Assembly (NCBI GenBank): GCA_022661535.1
Contig: JAKULF010000006.1
Span: 1,731,001 to 1,795,000, forward strand
Length of the DNA stretch: 64,000 nucleotides
Reading direction: 5' to 3'
From: Eutypa lata
Lineage: Eukaryota > Ascomycota > Sordariomycetes > Xylariales > Diatrypaceae
The notes beneath the pieces were generated by a model. That model was not told where the DNA came from. It ran no database searches and saw only the letters and a list, made by a program, of their open reading frames with translations. Positions 49,240-61,036 of the stretch are shown here, one piece after another; the stretch's first letter is position 1, and every line of letters begins with the position of its first letter. The translations under genes and the position numbers were made by a program.

Positions 49240-50650
49240 ATGGTCGACCGAAGACGAAATGGCCTTGACCATATATGGGACTTACTTCTGGTTATAGGAA
49301 CAGTATTGCTTCCCCCCTATTTTTATAAATGACACTGCGACACTGTGATACTGACCTTTAAACCTAGTGCAGTGCCACATATTATCTAGCTAAAAGCCTT
49401 ATATCGAGCCTTCAGGGCACCCTCGCCGATCCAGACAAAGAGAAGCACGAACAAGCGAGAATTAAGGCTCGAGCGAATTTGCAAAGGCTCCAAAAGTCAA
49501 GAGACTATGAAGAAGGCGAGCAGGGAGACTCGAGCAACGGTGGGAGAAGGGGGCCCCGCGTAGAGGATATAGTCCTCAACGAGTATGAGAACATGGTCGC
49601 CTTAGAAGTCGTCCCCCCGGAAGATATACCAGTCGGGTTCGATGGTCAGTTTCCCTAGGCATGGTCACTTTCATGGCTATGGTTCTAACCGTTACTAGAT
49701 ATTGGCGGTTTGGAGGATATCATCGAGGAAGTGAAGGAGTCGGTCATTTATCCTTTAACTATGCCACATCTATACTCGCATGCAGCACCCCTGCTAGCTG
49801 CTCCATCCGGAGTACTGCTCTACGGGCCTCCCGGTTGTGGCAAGACAATGTTGGCGAAGGCGGTCGCACATGAGAGCGGCGCATCATTCATCAACCTCCA
49901 CATCTCAACCCTCACAGAGAAATGGTACGGAGATTCCAACAAGTTAGTACGGGCAGTATTCTCGCTTGCCCGCAAACTCCAGCCTGCTATTATATTTATC
50001 GATGAGATCGATGCCGTTCTTGGCACCCGGCGTAGCGGAGAGCATGAGGCCAGTGGCATGGTTAAGGCCGAGTAAGTTGCACTTCATTCGATGCAAGCGT
50101 CTCTCCATTGACAATAACTAGATTCATGACGCTATGGGACGGTCTAACGTCCGCAAACACGCAAGGTCTTCCTGCGAGGATTGTTGTTCTCGGAGCAACA
50201 AACCGGATTCATGACATCGACGAAGCGATTCTGCGCAGAATGCCTAAGAAATTCCCCGTGGGATTACCCGACAAGAGCCAGCGACTGCGGATACTTCAGC
50301 TTATCCTGAAGGATACCAAGATAGACCGGGAGCACTTTAACGTCGACTACATTGCTAGAGTCACGGCCGGAATGTCAGGTAGCGATATTAAAGAAGCCTG
50401 CCGCGATGCTGCAATGGCACCCGTTCGAGAATTCATCCGCGAGCATCGTGCAAGTGGTCATGCCATGTCAAATATTGACGCCAAGCGAGTACGCGGCATA
50501 CGAACAGACGACTTCTTCGGGAGGAAAGGTGGTGGCCAGATTCTTCAGCAAAACCACCAGAAGGCAAAGTCATCCAGCGATGAATACGAGGATGTCGAGG
50601 ACGAGGAAGAGTCTAATTCCGGTGCTAAAGTTGTTGAGCAAGTATCCTAG
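49240..50650 (+). CDS. MSP1: Msp1/ATAD1 AAA ATPase of the mitochondrial outer membrane
   Basis: Msp1 pulls mislocalised tail-anchored proteins out of the mitochondrial outer membrane. Exons 49240-49302, 49368-49644, 49699-50071 and 50122-50650 give 413 residues. The transmembrane helix is built by splicing: DLLLVIGT ends exon 1 and [15 protein letters not shown] opens exon 2. The AAA core has [20 protein letters not shown], Walker A GPPGCGKT (156-163), the pore-loop-like string [10 protein letters not shown], and Walker B IIFIDE with Asp 215 and Glu 216. Sensor and arginine-finger regions follow ([17 protein letters not shown]). The acidic tail ([16 protein letters not shown]) is longer than in yeast. 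The first intron uses a weak GTATTG donor but restores the family TM sequence exactly in frame. Confidence 0.92.
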
Positions 50651-51642
50651 CTTAATAGAAGACCTCCTGTACCTGGTTGGTGGAACGAACATAACGCGGG
50701 ACCAAGGCGTTGGTGTTGGTAGCGGATTCCCAGGGTTTGTATAAAGATTGTACGGGGTCATGCATTTTATAAGTTCGATCGTCAATGAGATTCCCTCCTT
50801 CTGTGTTAACAACTATTTTTATCATATCCCTTTTTTTGCTAATAACGGAGGTATCTAAAGAGTTCTTTGCAGAGAACTGTATGGTTCCCTTGGCTTATAC
50901 GATGTATGAATTTTCTGTTGTAAATGGGAGAAAATCGGAATAGATACAGGGGAGAGAACATATGAATGATACACATTATGCAAAGTTACCTAGGTAGCTA
51001 ATGAGTAGAAATGAGATCATGCACAGCCAAGCTAGCATTACATGTACATCAAGATAGCCTTTTGCGGCGTATTCGTATTGGTATGCCAGGTACCTAGTCA
51101 TACATAGGAAGTCAAGACTTAGAAGAGACTGCCCAGGAGGATCAATTGTCTCTGACGGAACTCGGGGCTCTTAGCCGATCTAGCCATGAAGTCTCAGAGT
51201 CTTTGGTAAGCCACATCCATAGCAGCAATCACGTCATTTACTAGCGCCCTTTTCTCCACAAAGTCCCCCTCAAGCACGACGTAGTGGCAGTGGTACTTAC
51301 GGCACGTGGATATGTACTGAAAAAGTTGCCCGCAAACCCGATAGCGGCGTTCGGCAAGTCAGAGTTGCAAGCACGACATGAGACTTTGGTATTGTAACTA
51401 AGTGGTACTTCAAATTTGAACCATCTTACCTAAAGACATACCTACCTACTTATTTGTTATTTTCTACTTGTCCATTCAAATTCAAGTAGAATATTGATTA
51501 CTGTGACTCCAAGCAAAGACTCAATTGGGTGTATTTAGCCTTGGTTCTTTCAACCCCGCCTCGAACTTGTCCACTCAAAGCTGGGTGAGTATAACTTGTT
51601 ACGAGCTAATCAGCAACATAACAACATACACACTCAACCATC
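50651..51642. other. Intergenic between MSP1 and cystathionine beta-lyase
   Basis: Holds the lyase promoter. On the minus strand, 51379-51194 reads from an ATG through one TGA (51361-51359) and then 54 protein-like codons to a second TGA. It could be an unrecognised exon, with TTTTCAG as a possible acceptor just before TACATATCC, or chance. I do not call it a gene. Confidence 0.4.
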
Positions 51643-53078
51643 ATGACCTCACCGCCAAACCACGATTCTCCTTCTGGGAGCGATGATGCTGTCAAGCCGG
51701 TCAACAAGGCCTTCTCTAAGGTAGATCTCGACGGCCACACCCTACCCCCGTCTCCCGCACCGTCTAGTCCTTCAAACGGCCGAAGAAGATATGCCCTCGC
51801 CACTGAACTTGTCTACACAGACAGCAAGGATCAATATGGTGCCTCCAGTATCCCTATATACCAATCTGCTACTTTCAAGCAAACTTCTGCCGCCGGCGGC
51901 AATGAGTACGACTACACGCGATCGGGCAATCCCACCCGAACCCATCTAGAACGCCATATGGCCAAGATTATGAACGCCAATCGGGCCCTTGCTGTAGGCT
52001 CGGGAATGGGCGCCCTCGACGTAATCACTAGGATGCTTCGTCCAGGTGACGAGGTGATTACCGGAGACGATCTGTACGGTGGTACCAACCGGCTTCTCAC
52101 ATACTTGTCCTCAAACCAAGGCATCATCGTCCACCACGTAGACACGACCGAAGTTGAGAGAGTACGAGAGGTCATATCGGACAAGACCGCCATGGTACTC
52201 CTCGAAACACCCACCAACCCTTTGATCAAGATTGTAGATGTGCCGGGTATTGCAAAGTCCGTCCATGAAGCTAACTCCAATGCCCTTGTCATTGTTGACA
52301 ACACCATGCTGTCTCCTATGCTCTGCAACCCCTTGGAGATGGGTGCCGATATTGTCTACGAGTCCGGAACTAAATACCTATCCGGTCACCATGATATCAT
52401 GGCTGGAATTATTGCCTGCAACGACCCTACTCTTGGCGACAAGATGTACTTTACTATCAACTCTACGGGGTGCGGGCTCGCGCCAAATGACTCCTTCCTT
52501 CTGATGAGAGGCGTGAAGACATTGGCTATTCGCATGGAGAAGCAGCAAGCGAATGCCCAGAGGATTGCCGAGTTCCTCGAAAGCCACGGTTTCCGGGTAC
52601 GCTATCCCGGTCTAAAGTCCCACCCTCAGTACGACCTCCATTGGTCTATGGCCCGAGGTGCTGGAGCTGTTCTATCGTTTGAGACGGGAGATATAGCTAT
52701 GTCCGAGAGAATCGTTGAAGCCGCTAAACTGTATGGGATCAGCGTGAGCTTCGGATGTGTCAACAGCTTGATCAGTATGCCGTGCCGCATGAGCCATGCT
52801 AGCATCGATGCCAAGACCCGCGCCGAGCGGCAAATGCCCGAAGACATCATCAGACTCTGTGTCGGTATTGAGGATGGCCAGGACCTGATAGACGATCTCT
52901 CTCGCTCGGTAAGTGACACGACATCATTAAATGTATGACGTATGGACATCAGACTAACATCAAGCAGCTTGTTCAAGCCGGTGCTGTGTCGATCTCACTT
53001 GATGGTTTTCATGCGAGTGGGACCGCTGAGCAGCTTGGGAACACCCCTTTAGATCAGGCTAGCTCTTCACAATCATAG
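51643..53078 (+). CDS. metG: Cystathionine beta-lyase
   Basis: This PLP enzyme splits cystathionine into homocysteine, pyruvate and ammonia in methionine synthesis. Exons 51643-52908 and 52968-53078 give 458 residues. The Cys/Met-metabolism PLP fold shows SIPIYQSATFKQ, YTRSGNPTRTHLE, GMGALDVITRMLRPGDEV, and the PLP lysine in SGTKYLSGHHD at residue 244. The C-terminal LCVGIEDGQDLIDDLSRSL joins across the 59 bp intron. The N-terminal 45 residues are Ser/Pro-rich and not conserved. The end lacks an obvious SKL-type peroxisomal signal, so cytosolic action is likely. Cystathionine gamma-synthase and gamma-lyase share the fold; the tyrosine-anchored active-site strings and overall match fit beta-lyase best. 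Confidence 0.93.
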
Positions 53079-53380
53079 AAGACTATACTTTATTGAGGCG
53101 AACGAAATGTCTATACATTTAGGCAAGCGTTACTAGCCATTGCATATCACCGGCGTTGGGGCCCAACAAAAATTTCCAAGGGATGATGTATACATTCATT
53201 AAGTGCTATGGAAAAGCATTATGGAATAGAGGACGGCTACACGCCCACTCGTGTACGTGTGTGTGGTCCTAGAAATCTTGTACAATGCCTCAAGGCAAAT
53301 CTAGTTGCTGCTGGGTCAAAGGAACCCCTAGGGTAATTTGTCAGTGGCGCATTAGACACCAATGGGAAGACGGCGCTCAC
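53079..53380. other. Intergenic, 3' flanks
   Basis: Lies between the lyase stop and the candidate small minus-strand gene. An intron-like segment (GTGAGC next to 53380 down to CCCTAG near 53328) may belong to that gene's 3' part. Confidence 0.4.
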
Positions 53381-53647
53381 CTATTTAGCGTTGGGCTGCT
53401 GGAGAACCTCGGAGACGGGAAGATCCCCACGTGCTGTCGCAGTCTTCCAGCGATCTAACATTAGACGCGTTGTGGCAGGCGCAACGGTGGTGGTGCTATT
53501 CATGACACATGTTGTCGAGGTTCCGTTGTCTGTCGATGTGTCTCTAGTGGCACTATGCATTAAACTTAGTCATACTGTTCGATACACGGCATTGTAGACC
53601 ACATACCTGATACCTGGCTCGCCATTGCCTTGCGCGGCGTGTGGCAT
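53381..53647 (-). CDS. Candidate small two-exon gene, 70 residues, unknown function
   Basis: Minus-strand exons 53647-53607 and 53552-53381 join across a 54 bp intron with GTATGT donor, TGACTAAG branch site and GCATAG acceptor, in phase. The product starts MPHAAQGNGEPGIS, has a Thr/Ser-rich middle, and ends with a charged conserved-looking stretch, RWKTATARGDLPVSEVLQQ then PNAK. The stop TAG abuts another good donor (GTGAGC), so a further intron may follow in the 3' UTR. I do not recognise a family. Support is the coherent splice model alone; both exons are below usual ORF-length cut-offs. Confidence 0.45.
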
Positions 53648-54306
53648 TGGAACTGACGATGGCTTGGTCTAGCAGAGACTAGACACAATCTTAACGGTAG
53701 AGATATTAGGAACCTAAAATAAAAAAGTTCAAATGATTTTTCAAAACACCCTTGGTGTAATCATTGTTGCTTCCTTCTCGAGCCTCTACATACGTTGACC
53801 AGACCGGTAATGACTTATATAGGCTGTCTCCGAGCATACGTACATATCTCTACTTCGACTTGATCATCCTTTTCCTTCGTGACCTCTTTTCCTGTCCACA
53901 AACCCATTTAAAATAGGCATCGCGCATCGATCATGCTAGCCAGGGTGGGTTGGGTTGTGCGGGATGGGGACGTCCATGCATCAAATGGTTAAGTAGCTTC
54001 TTCGCGCAGGATGATGCAAGCCGCATCAAAGGTCTTAAAGCCCCTGACCTATCTCTTGTGGTAACTAGTTTAGCCACGAAACTTTCACGATGTACGACGC
54101 AGAAACAAATTGTCGCTGAAACACATGAAATCGCCGCTAACCAATTTGCATGGGAATTGACAGCATAACGCTGTGTGCGGCCGCAAGGGTGGTGGTGGTA
54201 GTGGTGCTATTACCTAGTTAGCTTCGTGACACTTTAATGTGTGAGCCGTGGTCGTGTGTCTGCTGTCAAGATCAAGATGGAAACCCGTTATCTCTTCTGT
54301 GATAGC

Positions 54307-54307
54307 T

Positions 54308-54352
<45 letters not shown>
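54307..54352. repeat. (GCCA)n microsatellite with nearby complementary copy
   Basis: About eleven GCCA units in a row. The string GGCTGGCTGGG at 54402-54412 is partly complementary, so a single strand could form a hairpin. Confidence 0.85.
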
Positions 54353-55353
54353 CTGGCATTGCTGTTCCTCGCAGCAGCTGAAGCCCAGTTTGACTGATGG
54401 TTGGCTGGCTGGGTTGGTTCCGTTTGCTGTAGGACAGACAGACAAGCTCCTTCAAAAACCGAAAGAGGGGGATTGGGGAGAGAAAGAGAGAGAGGAGATC
54501 TGTCGACGTTTTTTGGTGTACGTCAGCACACATCCATTCACGTCGTCCGTCCGTCCGTCCCCCTACCCTACTCGAACCTGCTTTCCATCTTTATGAAACT
54601 CGATAATCTCGCTACACCCCCTCCCTCATTCCCCCTTCCAGGATAAACAGAGTCTTCCCCCCGTTTGTCTTTGTGTTGCAGGGACAGCCATTGTTCGTAA
54701 TCCTGTTCTTCTGCTGGTAGATTAGATTCTTAACCCGGCGTGGAACTTCTGTTTCGGGCCTCCTGATACGTGGAACTAGTGAAGAAAGGGGAGTTCGAGG
54801 CCGGATTATAGAAGACTGCTGATCCCAGATTTCCCCCGTGGATCTCGCAAACCACCGGGGGGGGGCACCAAGCTCCTGGGAAACATAGATACGCGAGTCC
54901 GCCGCTTGCTTGGGGACGGACCTAGTTAGTTCGAACCCAAGGTTGGTTGCACAGAGTAGTATATATGCCCATTAATTACATCAGATTCGTAAAAATAAAA
55001 AAAGGGCCGCGGACTGCCAGCATTAGACTGATGCGCTTATCCGTTCTTTTCAGCATACATCTACCTTGCCTACTAACCCATCGACCTTATGCGTGCTGTC
55101 CACAAATGGGCTAGCTAGCGAAGGAGACCGTATATACATACATACCTTGTAGCTCGGTCCCAATTCCCATGCAAGCTGCCGCTCAAACGTGGGCCTCGTG
55201 GTCTCTTCACCCGCGCGCCAGGCGCCATGTATTTCTTTTTTCGGATTTTGGTTGTCGTTCGCCATGCACGACCACTTCCCCAATATTGGACATGGGAAGC
55301 ATGATGATGATCGATGAATGGCCGACCGCTCCTTGTTTTGCTCAGATAATTCC

Positions 55354-55379
55354 TGTTGTTGTTGTTGTTGTTGTTGTTG
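55354..55379. repeat. (TTG)n microsatellite
   Basis: Eight to nine uninterrupted TTG triplets in a non-coding stretch. Confidence 0.85.
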
Positions 55380-58300
55380 CTTACCGCTGTCCTCCACGCA
55401 CGTTGGCCAAACATCGACACCCTGCTCTCTCTCTTCTTTCTCGCAACGCAAGCGAATCATTTTTCAAGGTTTCGCTTCGGGGTATCCTATCTCGATGAAC
55501 ATCAAAGGTCGGGTTTCCGCTTCGAGCCAACGAAGCAAAACGAAACGAAATGAAGAAGGAACTTTTGCCTTTGGGGGGCCCCCACGAAAGGTGACACTGC
55601 TGTATCGTTAAACAGATAGACAGACAGACAGAAAGACGAGACGAGATGATGAAAGAGTTGTCGCGAGAGGCGATTCAAGAGAAGAACGTTGCTTGGTGCG
55701 ACAGGAAACCCGCAAATAAGTCCCTATTTCTATACGCACTTTCCCCCCTTTTTTTGCCTTGTGTCTATGTACGATGTACATATGTTCGGTCCTTGATGCT
55801 TCTCATACTCTTTTTTCTTCTTTTTTTCTTTTGCGACTAATGCAACTCGCTTTTTCCTCCCTTTTCTAACGAGCGATGGACGTTGTCATTGTGGTGCGTT
55901 TGAACCCCCGCGCCCCTCCTCCTCCCCATCCTTTTCGCGCATGAAGGAAATGCAGGCTCAGGCGAGCCAAGGTGGAGGAGCAAGCAAGCAAACAAACATA
56001 CATGCATTTCTCTCTCTATCTCTCTTAATCAGCCAAGGAGATTCTCGCGTCATTTCGCAATCTATCGCCCTTTCTATCCTTCTCCTTCTCATCATTATGT
56101 CATGCGCGATGCATTCCCTACCTTACTAGCAACAACCCCCCTCCCTGGGGAGAAAACGTCACAAGATGCAGCTCGCTCACTCACTCGCTCTATGTCGGCT
56201 TCCTTCCTTTTTGCGCGCGATCTTTCGTCAGTTAGTTGGCAGGAAGGCAACGCAGCTACCCTAAGCCGAACGTGAGGACGCGATTTGATTCGGTTCCTCT
56301 GGTCGATATATCTCCTTCTTGTTTATCTGCCTGTCTGTCTGTCACCTGCAGGAGAACAAGGCCGCAGCACATGTGGCCAGTCTCCTGATGAAAAAAAAGG
56401 TAACCGAGAAGTATTATGTCATTTCGGACTAGACTAGGTAAGGTAGATAGATAGATAGATAGGTATGTAGGTGATGTGTGTTGCAGATCATCATATGGTG
56501 TTTGCGAACTGTATGTCCGTTCAATACGTGTCCTAGATAGCCGACACTTTCGCGAGAACTCAAAGGATCGCCGTGTTAACCACCTTTCTAGCCAGCTAGC
56601 CAGTCAGTTCATGTCGCAAAGTATCCCCGTGCTTTTTGACTTGCTGCCCCTTCGCTTATAGCTACATAGCTAGCTAGCTAGCAGGGTCCGGTTTGGCCAG
56701 TTTAGTCGTATGTGCAATGTTCTTTGCCGTTGATTATATTGTGGGAGGGTGGTCAAGGGATAGAGAGAAGAAAGGATTCGTGGGTAATGGACAAGATAGA
56801 TGGTGTAGGTGTTGTTTGTTTGTCTCCTAGTTAACTGCAGCCTCCTCTGGTGGTGGGTAGTTTGAGCATATTGTCAGGAGACCAATGCTTGCTGTGTATG
56901 GATGTATGCCAAACTACCTACTAAGACACTATAGAGTTAACAAGAGAAAGGCTTACTCTACCACATGATTAATTATAACTGCTGTGATTTTTTGTTTCTG
57001 TCCACAGTTGTTCCCACCCCGTTTTGATTTTATGAAAATTACTGTTAACGTACTACTGGCCGTTCCTAGTGAAAAGGGAATCTATTCGTCTTTATAGTAA
57101 AGCTTTCTCAATTCCCTTCCATAATTTCCAAATTTGTTATTTTTCGGTGAACAATTTACTCGTCATACAATCATCACATCCCCTTAATGATGTTTTATCC
57201 ATGGAAAAAGGGGCGAAGTGGATATGTTATCATACCTTGTATCCGATGCTAACATCACAAAGCTAGTATTGGGAAGGATGTACGTTGTCAGTATCACTCT
57301 CCCTTCAATGAGCGCACGTGTTCAGATTGAGGATACGCCACACCCTGTCATTATGACTTGGATATAAAAGTTCCAGGGCTGGCAGAATGGAAGCACTTAC
57401 CAAAGGGTGCAACCTAAAGCTATACATCATTCAATTTTTAATACACTCCTTAGGCCTGGTCTTTGTCTCTTTGTATTTGGCCTAGAGGACTCGCATGGTC
57501 AAATTCAAAACATAAACAGGTTGGATTAGTTTGTTAGGCCTGGAGCAAATAATCCATCCATCCTCTTGGTCGTTTTTGCACGGCAATTACGGCCAAGCTG
57601 GGTCTGAACGCAAACCTTTTGGGCCAAGAGTTCTATTATGGTATTGCAGCAGTTCATTATAACATTAATAAAGTACGTTACAGAATCAAGGGCAGGAAAG
57701 GATGGGAGAGGCTGCTCTTAAACCGTATAAATCGTGCCTGCCTCTAGGATATATACCGACTTGAATTACAACTACACGTTGGAAAACTTAGATAAAGCCA
57801 TGAAGCTAATTGTATTAACCTAAACCATCTGTTTATGTCTGTCGTATTGTTCTTGCCTCTATTGTCATACATGTATGCGTTATTCATGCATGCTTTATTT
57901 ATGCCCTCATGTTCTTGTAGCTCTAGGGCATGTTTAAATATAAGTATGAGAGAACATATGTAGGATGAGGGTCTTGTCATATTGACTTCAGTTGTTGCTG
58001 GGGTTTTCCTTAATCTCGTTAACGAGCAACCTAGGTTATCCCGTGTCGACATACGTTGGTACATCTAAGTATTATGTATGTACATACCGTCTTAATAGTT
58101 GTGGGCGGACGCATCGCTAGAAAATACATGTATGTATGTCGACATAGCGCTAGAAAGCCTGTGTGAATGTTTATGAATAGCCTCACCGCGTAGCTACAAC
58201 CCTCTCTTTATCTACCTAACTGATACACGAAAGATGTCCCCAGTAACCCGTACCATCACCAGAAAAAAACCAAGCCATTCCCTAGAACTAGGACCTTGAT

Positions 58301-58575
58301 GGGTCTATCGTTGGTCAGATAAAACTTTACCAAGTTCTCATCAATAATTTGGGAAGGAGCGCGGTATTGAATTGTTAAGTATCGACGTACCTGCCTTCCT
58401 TAGGCGCCTGCACTTTGTAAGGTTACTACTTACTACCTGTTACCTGTTCGACGTCGACCTTAACCACCAAGGCCACCACCACCACAACCACATACACCCA
58501 CCACAGATTCCCAACCTTTGTGTATCGTCGGTCTTTCCCAATCATCACCATCGACTTGCACACTCATCATCAACT

Positions 58576-58977
58576 CGTCGTTGATACAATCAAAGGATAT
58601 TATCATCATCATCCTCATTGATTATTTGGACTTTACCAGATAATCATCGATCTCTTCAAGCATTGGTTGTATCGCCGACCTCTCCCCAACCCTAATCACC
58701 AACCATCCTTCCTAGTCATCATTACTTCGTTGATACAATTAGAGAGCATCGACATTCACTATTGATCATTTGGCCCTTGCCAAATCACTGTTGACCTCTT
58801 CAAGCACTGCATCGTCGACTTCTTCAAGCACCGCGTCGTCGACCTCTTCTGAGCACCGCATCGACCTCTTCTTGATCCCGACGATTGTTATTCTCCATTA
58901 CCATTGGTTCGTCGACACAAGTAAAGACTAATGTCATCCTGCCTTGATTATTCAGATACCAAATAATCACCTACCCA
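58576..58977 (+). repeat. Three diverged copies of a leader segment before the 2EXR-like gene
   Basis: Copies at about 58576-58660, 58726-58804 and 58909-58977 each start TCGTYGAYACAA, run through a degenerate purine/ATC stretch and an ATTATTTGG- or GATCATTTGG-like core, and end near TTCAAG or CCCAAG. Smaller TTCAAGCAC / GCRTCGTCGAC units repeat at 58796-58870. The last copy ends at the ATG. They likely arose by local tandem duplication. Confidence 0.55.
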
Positions 58978-58979
58978 AG

Positions 58980-60500
58980 ATGCCTTTCTTTGATCTGCCC
59001 CTAGAGAATCGTCTCAGGATCTATGAGTATGCAACCCAGGAGACGAAGAAAATAGTCCCCCTACAAACAACTGAAGGATCAAACAAGTTCGTCTGGGGGG
59101 ATTCAAGCACTGAACGATTGGACAATGGTGCTGAATTGAGACGACCAACCGGCAAGCCTATGACAGTGACGCAATTAATGCGTACTTGCAGGCAAATTTA
59201 TGAAGATTTGAGTTCGTATCCAGTCTTCTATCGAGCGAACATATTCGTCTTTGATAGTCCAGTCGAACTACACAACTTCTTGGCAGCCGTCACTCCTGAG
59301 CGTCGTCATATGATTCGAAACATTGAATTGGTTGCAGAATCATTTGCGCGCTATCAAAAGCGTGTTGGATGGGAGAGCACCGACTTCGGCAATAGCCTTC
59401 GAGGCAGCCTACTTGGGCATGTATTCACGCTTCTTTGTGATTGCCAAGACCTACGCCATATCACTTTCCACAAGTACGCAAACCGGTTTAACCTGACGGA
59501 GGCTTTGACTTCCATCATGTCGCACTCTCAGTCTACGGACCGGTCTGGTGTACGTTCTTTATGGAACTTACCTGGTTTCGACATCGGTCTACTCTTTCAC
59601 CCTCCCTATCCCTTAAATGCCACAATGTCGGATCTCAGCAGATGGTCAAGCCCTACGTATGCACCAAAATTCAGCGAATACATATCAGCCCAAAAGGAAT
59701 TAGGCTCATCAGGCTTTTCTGGTTGCGAGGACTACAAAGACGACATTTGCAACGCATACACTGCACTTGTGAAGTACCAAGCCCAACAGCGCGAGGCGAG
59801 AAAGGACAATGGTGATCCTACCTATCCTACTGAGCAACAGATCTACAAAGCAGTACGAGCTGCTGATGTTGATTTCTCTGGAGAAACCCGAATCGACCAG
59901 AAGCGCTCAGTTGGACTTCGAGACACTGTTTCTCACAGAACCCGAGGGAGACTGCAGGCCGAGTCCAATGTGACCAAAATGGGGACTATTATCAAGGAAA
60001 CCTCCAAGTATAACATGACTGGTATACTGGTCTGGCCCATTAGTGAGATTACGGACATCAAGTGGAACGGCCAAGACATAGAGTGCTATGTTTCATGGGC
60101 AGAAAAGCCCTACGAGTCCTCGTGGGATTCATGGGAGGAAATCCATCACTTCGGCACTTATGACCACTTGGCGCGGGTCATCACCTTCTACAACAAGCTG
60201 TACAGATTCGGACTGGGAAGGCCTCGTGAGCGCCTGACGAAGATCGAGGAGATGCCACGTCTCGAAAACATCGCCCACGCCATGGACGGTTTGATCGAGG
60301 GGAAGAAGCCGAAAGGCTGGGATGAGAGATGGGAATCTGAAGCCTCGGCACGGAGCCAGCACATCAGACAGCTAAAGAAGCGGATCGAGATCCTCGATCG
60401 AGAGGAGAAGGAGAAAGCAGATCGCAAGGCAGAGGCGCAGAAGCAAAGAGAGGCCGAGAAGAAAAAGGCGAAGGCGGCAAAGAAATCTAACAAGAGTTAG
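58980..60500 (+). CDS. 2EXR-like protein with a C-terminal chromo-like segment
   Basis: One exon, 506 residues. The first ATG of the frame gives MPFFDLPLENRLRIYEYA, typical of the fungal 2EXR/DUF7730-type domain, with TCRQIYEDLSSYPVFYRANIF following. These domains are common in fungi and of unknown role, loosely compared to F-box starts. Residues about 354-391 (ISEITDIKWNG, YVSWAEKPYESSWDSWEEI) resemble a chromodomain: a hydrophobic strand, then a W-x-(5-8)-W pattern with a trailing helix start. The C-terminal 50 residues are a Lys/Glu-rich helix. A chromo-like part would suggest chromatin or transposon-derived origin, but the match is by eye. Tandem repeats flank the gene on both sides. Confidence 0.75.
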   Translation: MPFFDLPLENRLRIYEYATQETKKIVPLQTTEGSNKFVWGDSSTERLDNGAELRRPTGKPMTVTQLMRTCRQIYEDLSSYPVFYRANIFVFDSPVELHNFLAAVTPERRHMIRNIELVAESFARYQKRVGWESTDFGNSLRGSLLGHVFTLLCDCQDLRHITFHKYANRFNLTEALTSIMSHSQSTDRSGVRSLWNLPGFDIGLLFHPPYPLNATMSDLSRWSSPTYAPKFSEYISAQKELGSSGFSGCEDYKDDICNAYTALVKYQAQQREARKDNGDPTYPTEQQIYKAVRAADVDFSGETRIDQKRSVGLRDTVSHRTRGRLQAESNVTKMGTIIKETSKYNMTGILVWPISEITDIKWNGQDIECYVSWAEKPYESSWDSWEEIHHFGTYDHLARVITFYNKLYRFGLGRPRERLTKIEEMPRLENIAHAMDGLIEGKKPKGWDERWESEASARSQHIRQLKKRIEILDREEKEKADRKAEAQKQREAEKKKAKAAKKSNKS

Positions 60501-60506
60501 ATCATT

Positions 60507-60702
60507 GGATTCTGTTCCAGGATGGTCCTTTTGAGTTGGAACTAGGTTGGTTCAATGGCACTCAGAGACACAGGATTTATTCTAGGATGGTACCTTTGAG
60601 TTGGAACTAGGTGGTTCAACGGCACTCAGAGGCACAGGATTCTGTTCCAGGATGGTCCTTTTGAGTTGGAACTAGGTTGGTTCAACGGCACTCAAAGACA
60701 GA
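60507..60702 (+). repeat. Three tandem copies of a ~65 bp unit just after the 2EXR-like stop
   Basis: Copies begin at 60507, 60573 and 60637 with GGATT-CTRTTCYAGGATGG-like starts and share TTTGAGTTGGAACTAGG and GGTTCAAYGGCACTCA. Copies 1 and 3 are nearly identical; copy 2 is diverged. A second, two-copy repeat follows at about 60756-60810 and 60810-60860 (GGATYTGCTCCYT, TAGGTACCTA). Confidence 0.85.
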
Positions 60703-61036
60703 GAATACTGGAACATATTTCCGTCACATGAGTGAGGTATTGCTTGGGAAGGATTTGCTCCCTACATATTGTGTTGTCAAATTAGCTAGGTACCTAGGGG
60801 AGCTGTGGATGGATCTGCTCCTTGCATGTTGCTTTGTATAAGTAGATAGGTACCTAAGGAACTAGTTCATCGTCAGTTGCTCACCGCAGTTAAAAGGCAT
60901 ATAGACGCTGCAGTAATGAATTCATTATAAACATTCGTGATGGCTTCTCTCCTACATGCTTGTGTGCAGATAGAATCTGCACTACTAACGCTAATATTTT
61001 TTATACCGAGTTCATCGGCGCTGTTATGATAATAGT
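60703..61036. other. Intergenic between convergent genes
   Basis: Apart from the diverged two-copy repeat near 60756-60860, I see no feature. Confidence 0.5.

Larger units (their letters stand above)
53648..58979. other. 5.3 kb gene desert, pyrimidine-rich with microsatellites
   Basis: No further gene can be supported. Notable are (GCCA)n at 54307-54352 with complementary GGCTGGCTGGG at 54402-54412, (TTG)n at 55354-55379, and long C/T-rich tracts at 54440-56350. The last 400 bases before 58980 contain three diverged copies of a leader segment listed separately. Confidence 0.55.

Noticed and set aside
53950..54168. 72-codon frame ending QIVAETHEIAANQFAWELTA
   Set aside because: Begins with TTG, not ATG, and has no acceptor or upstream exon that makes a coherent gene.
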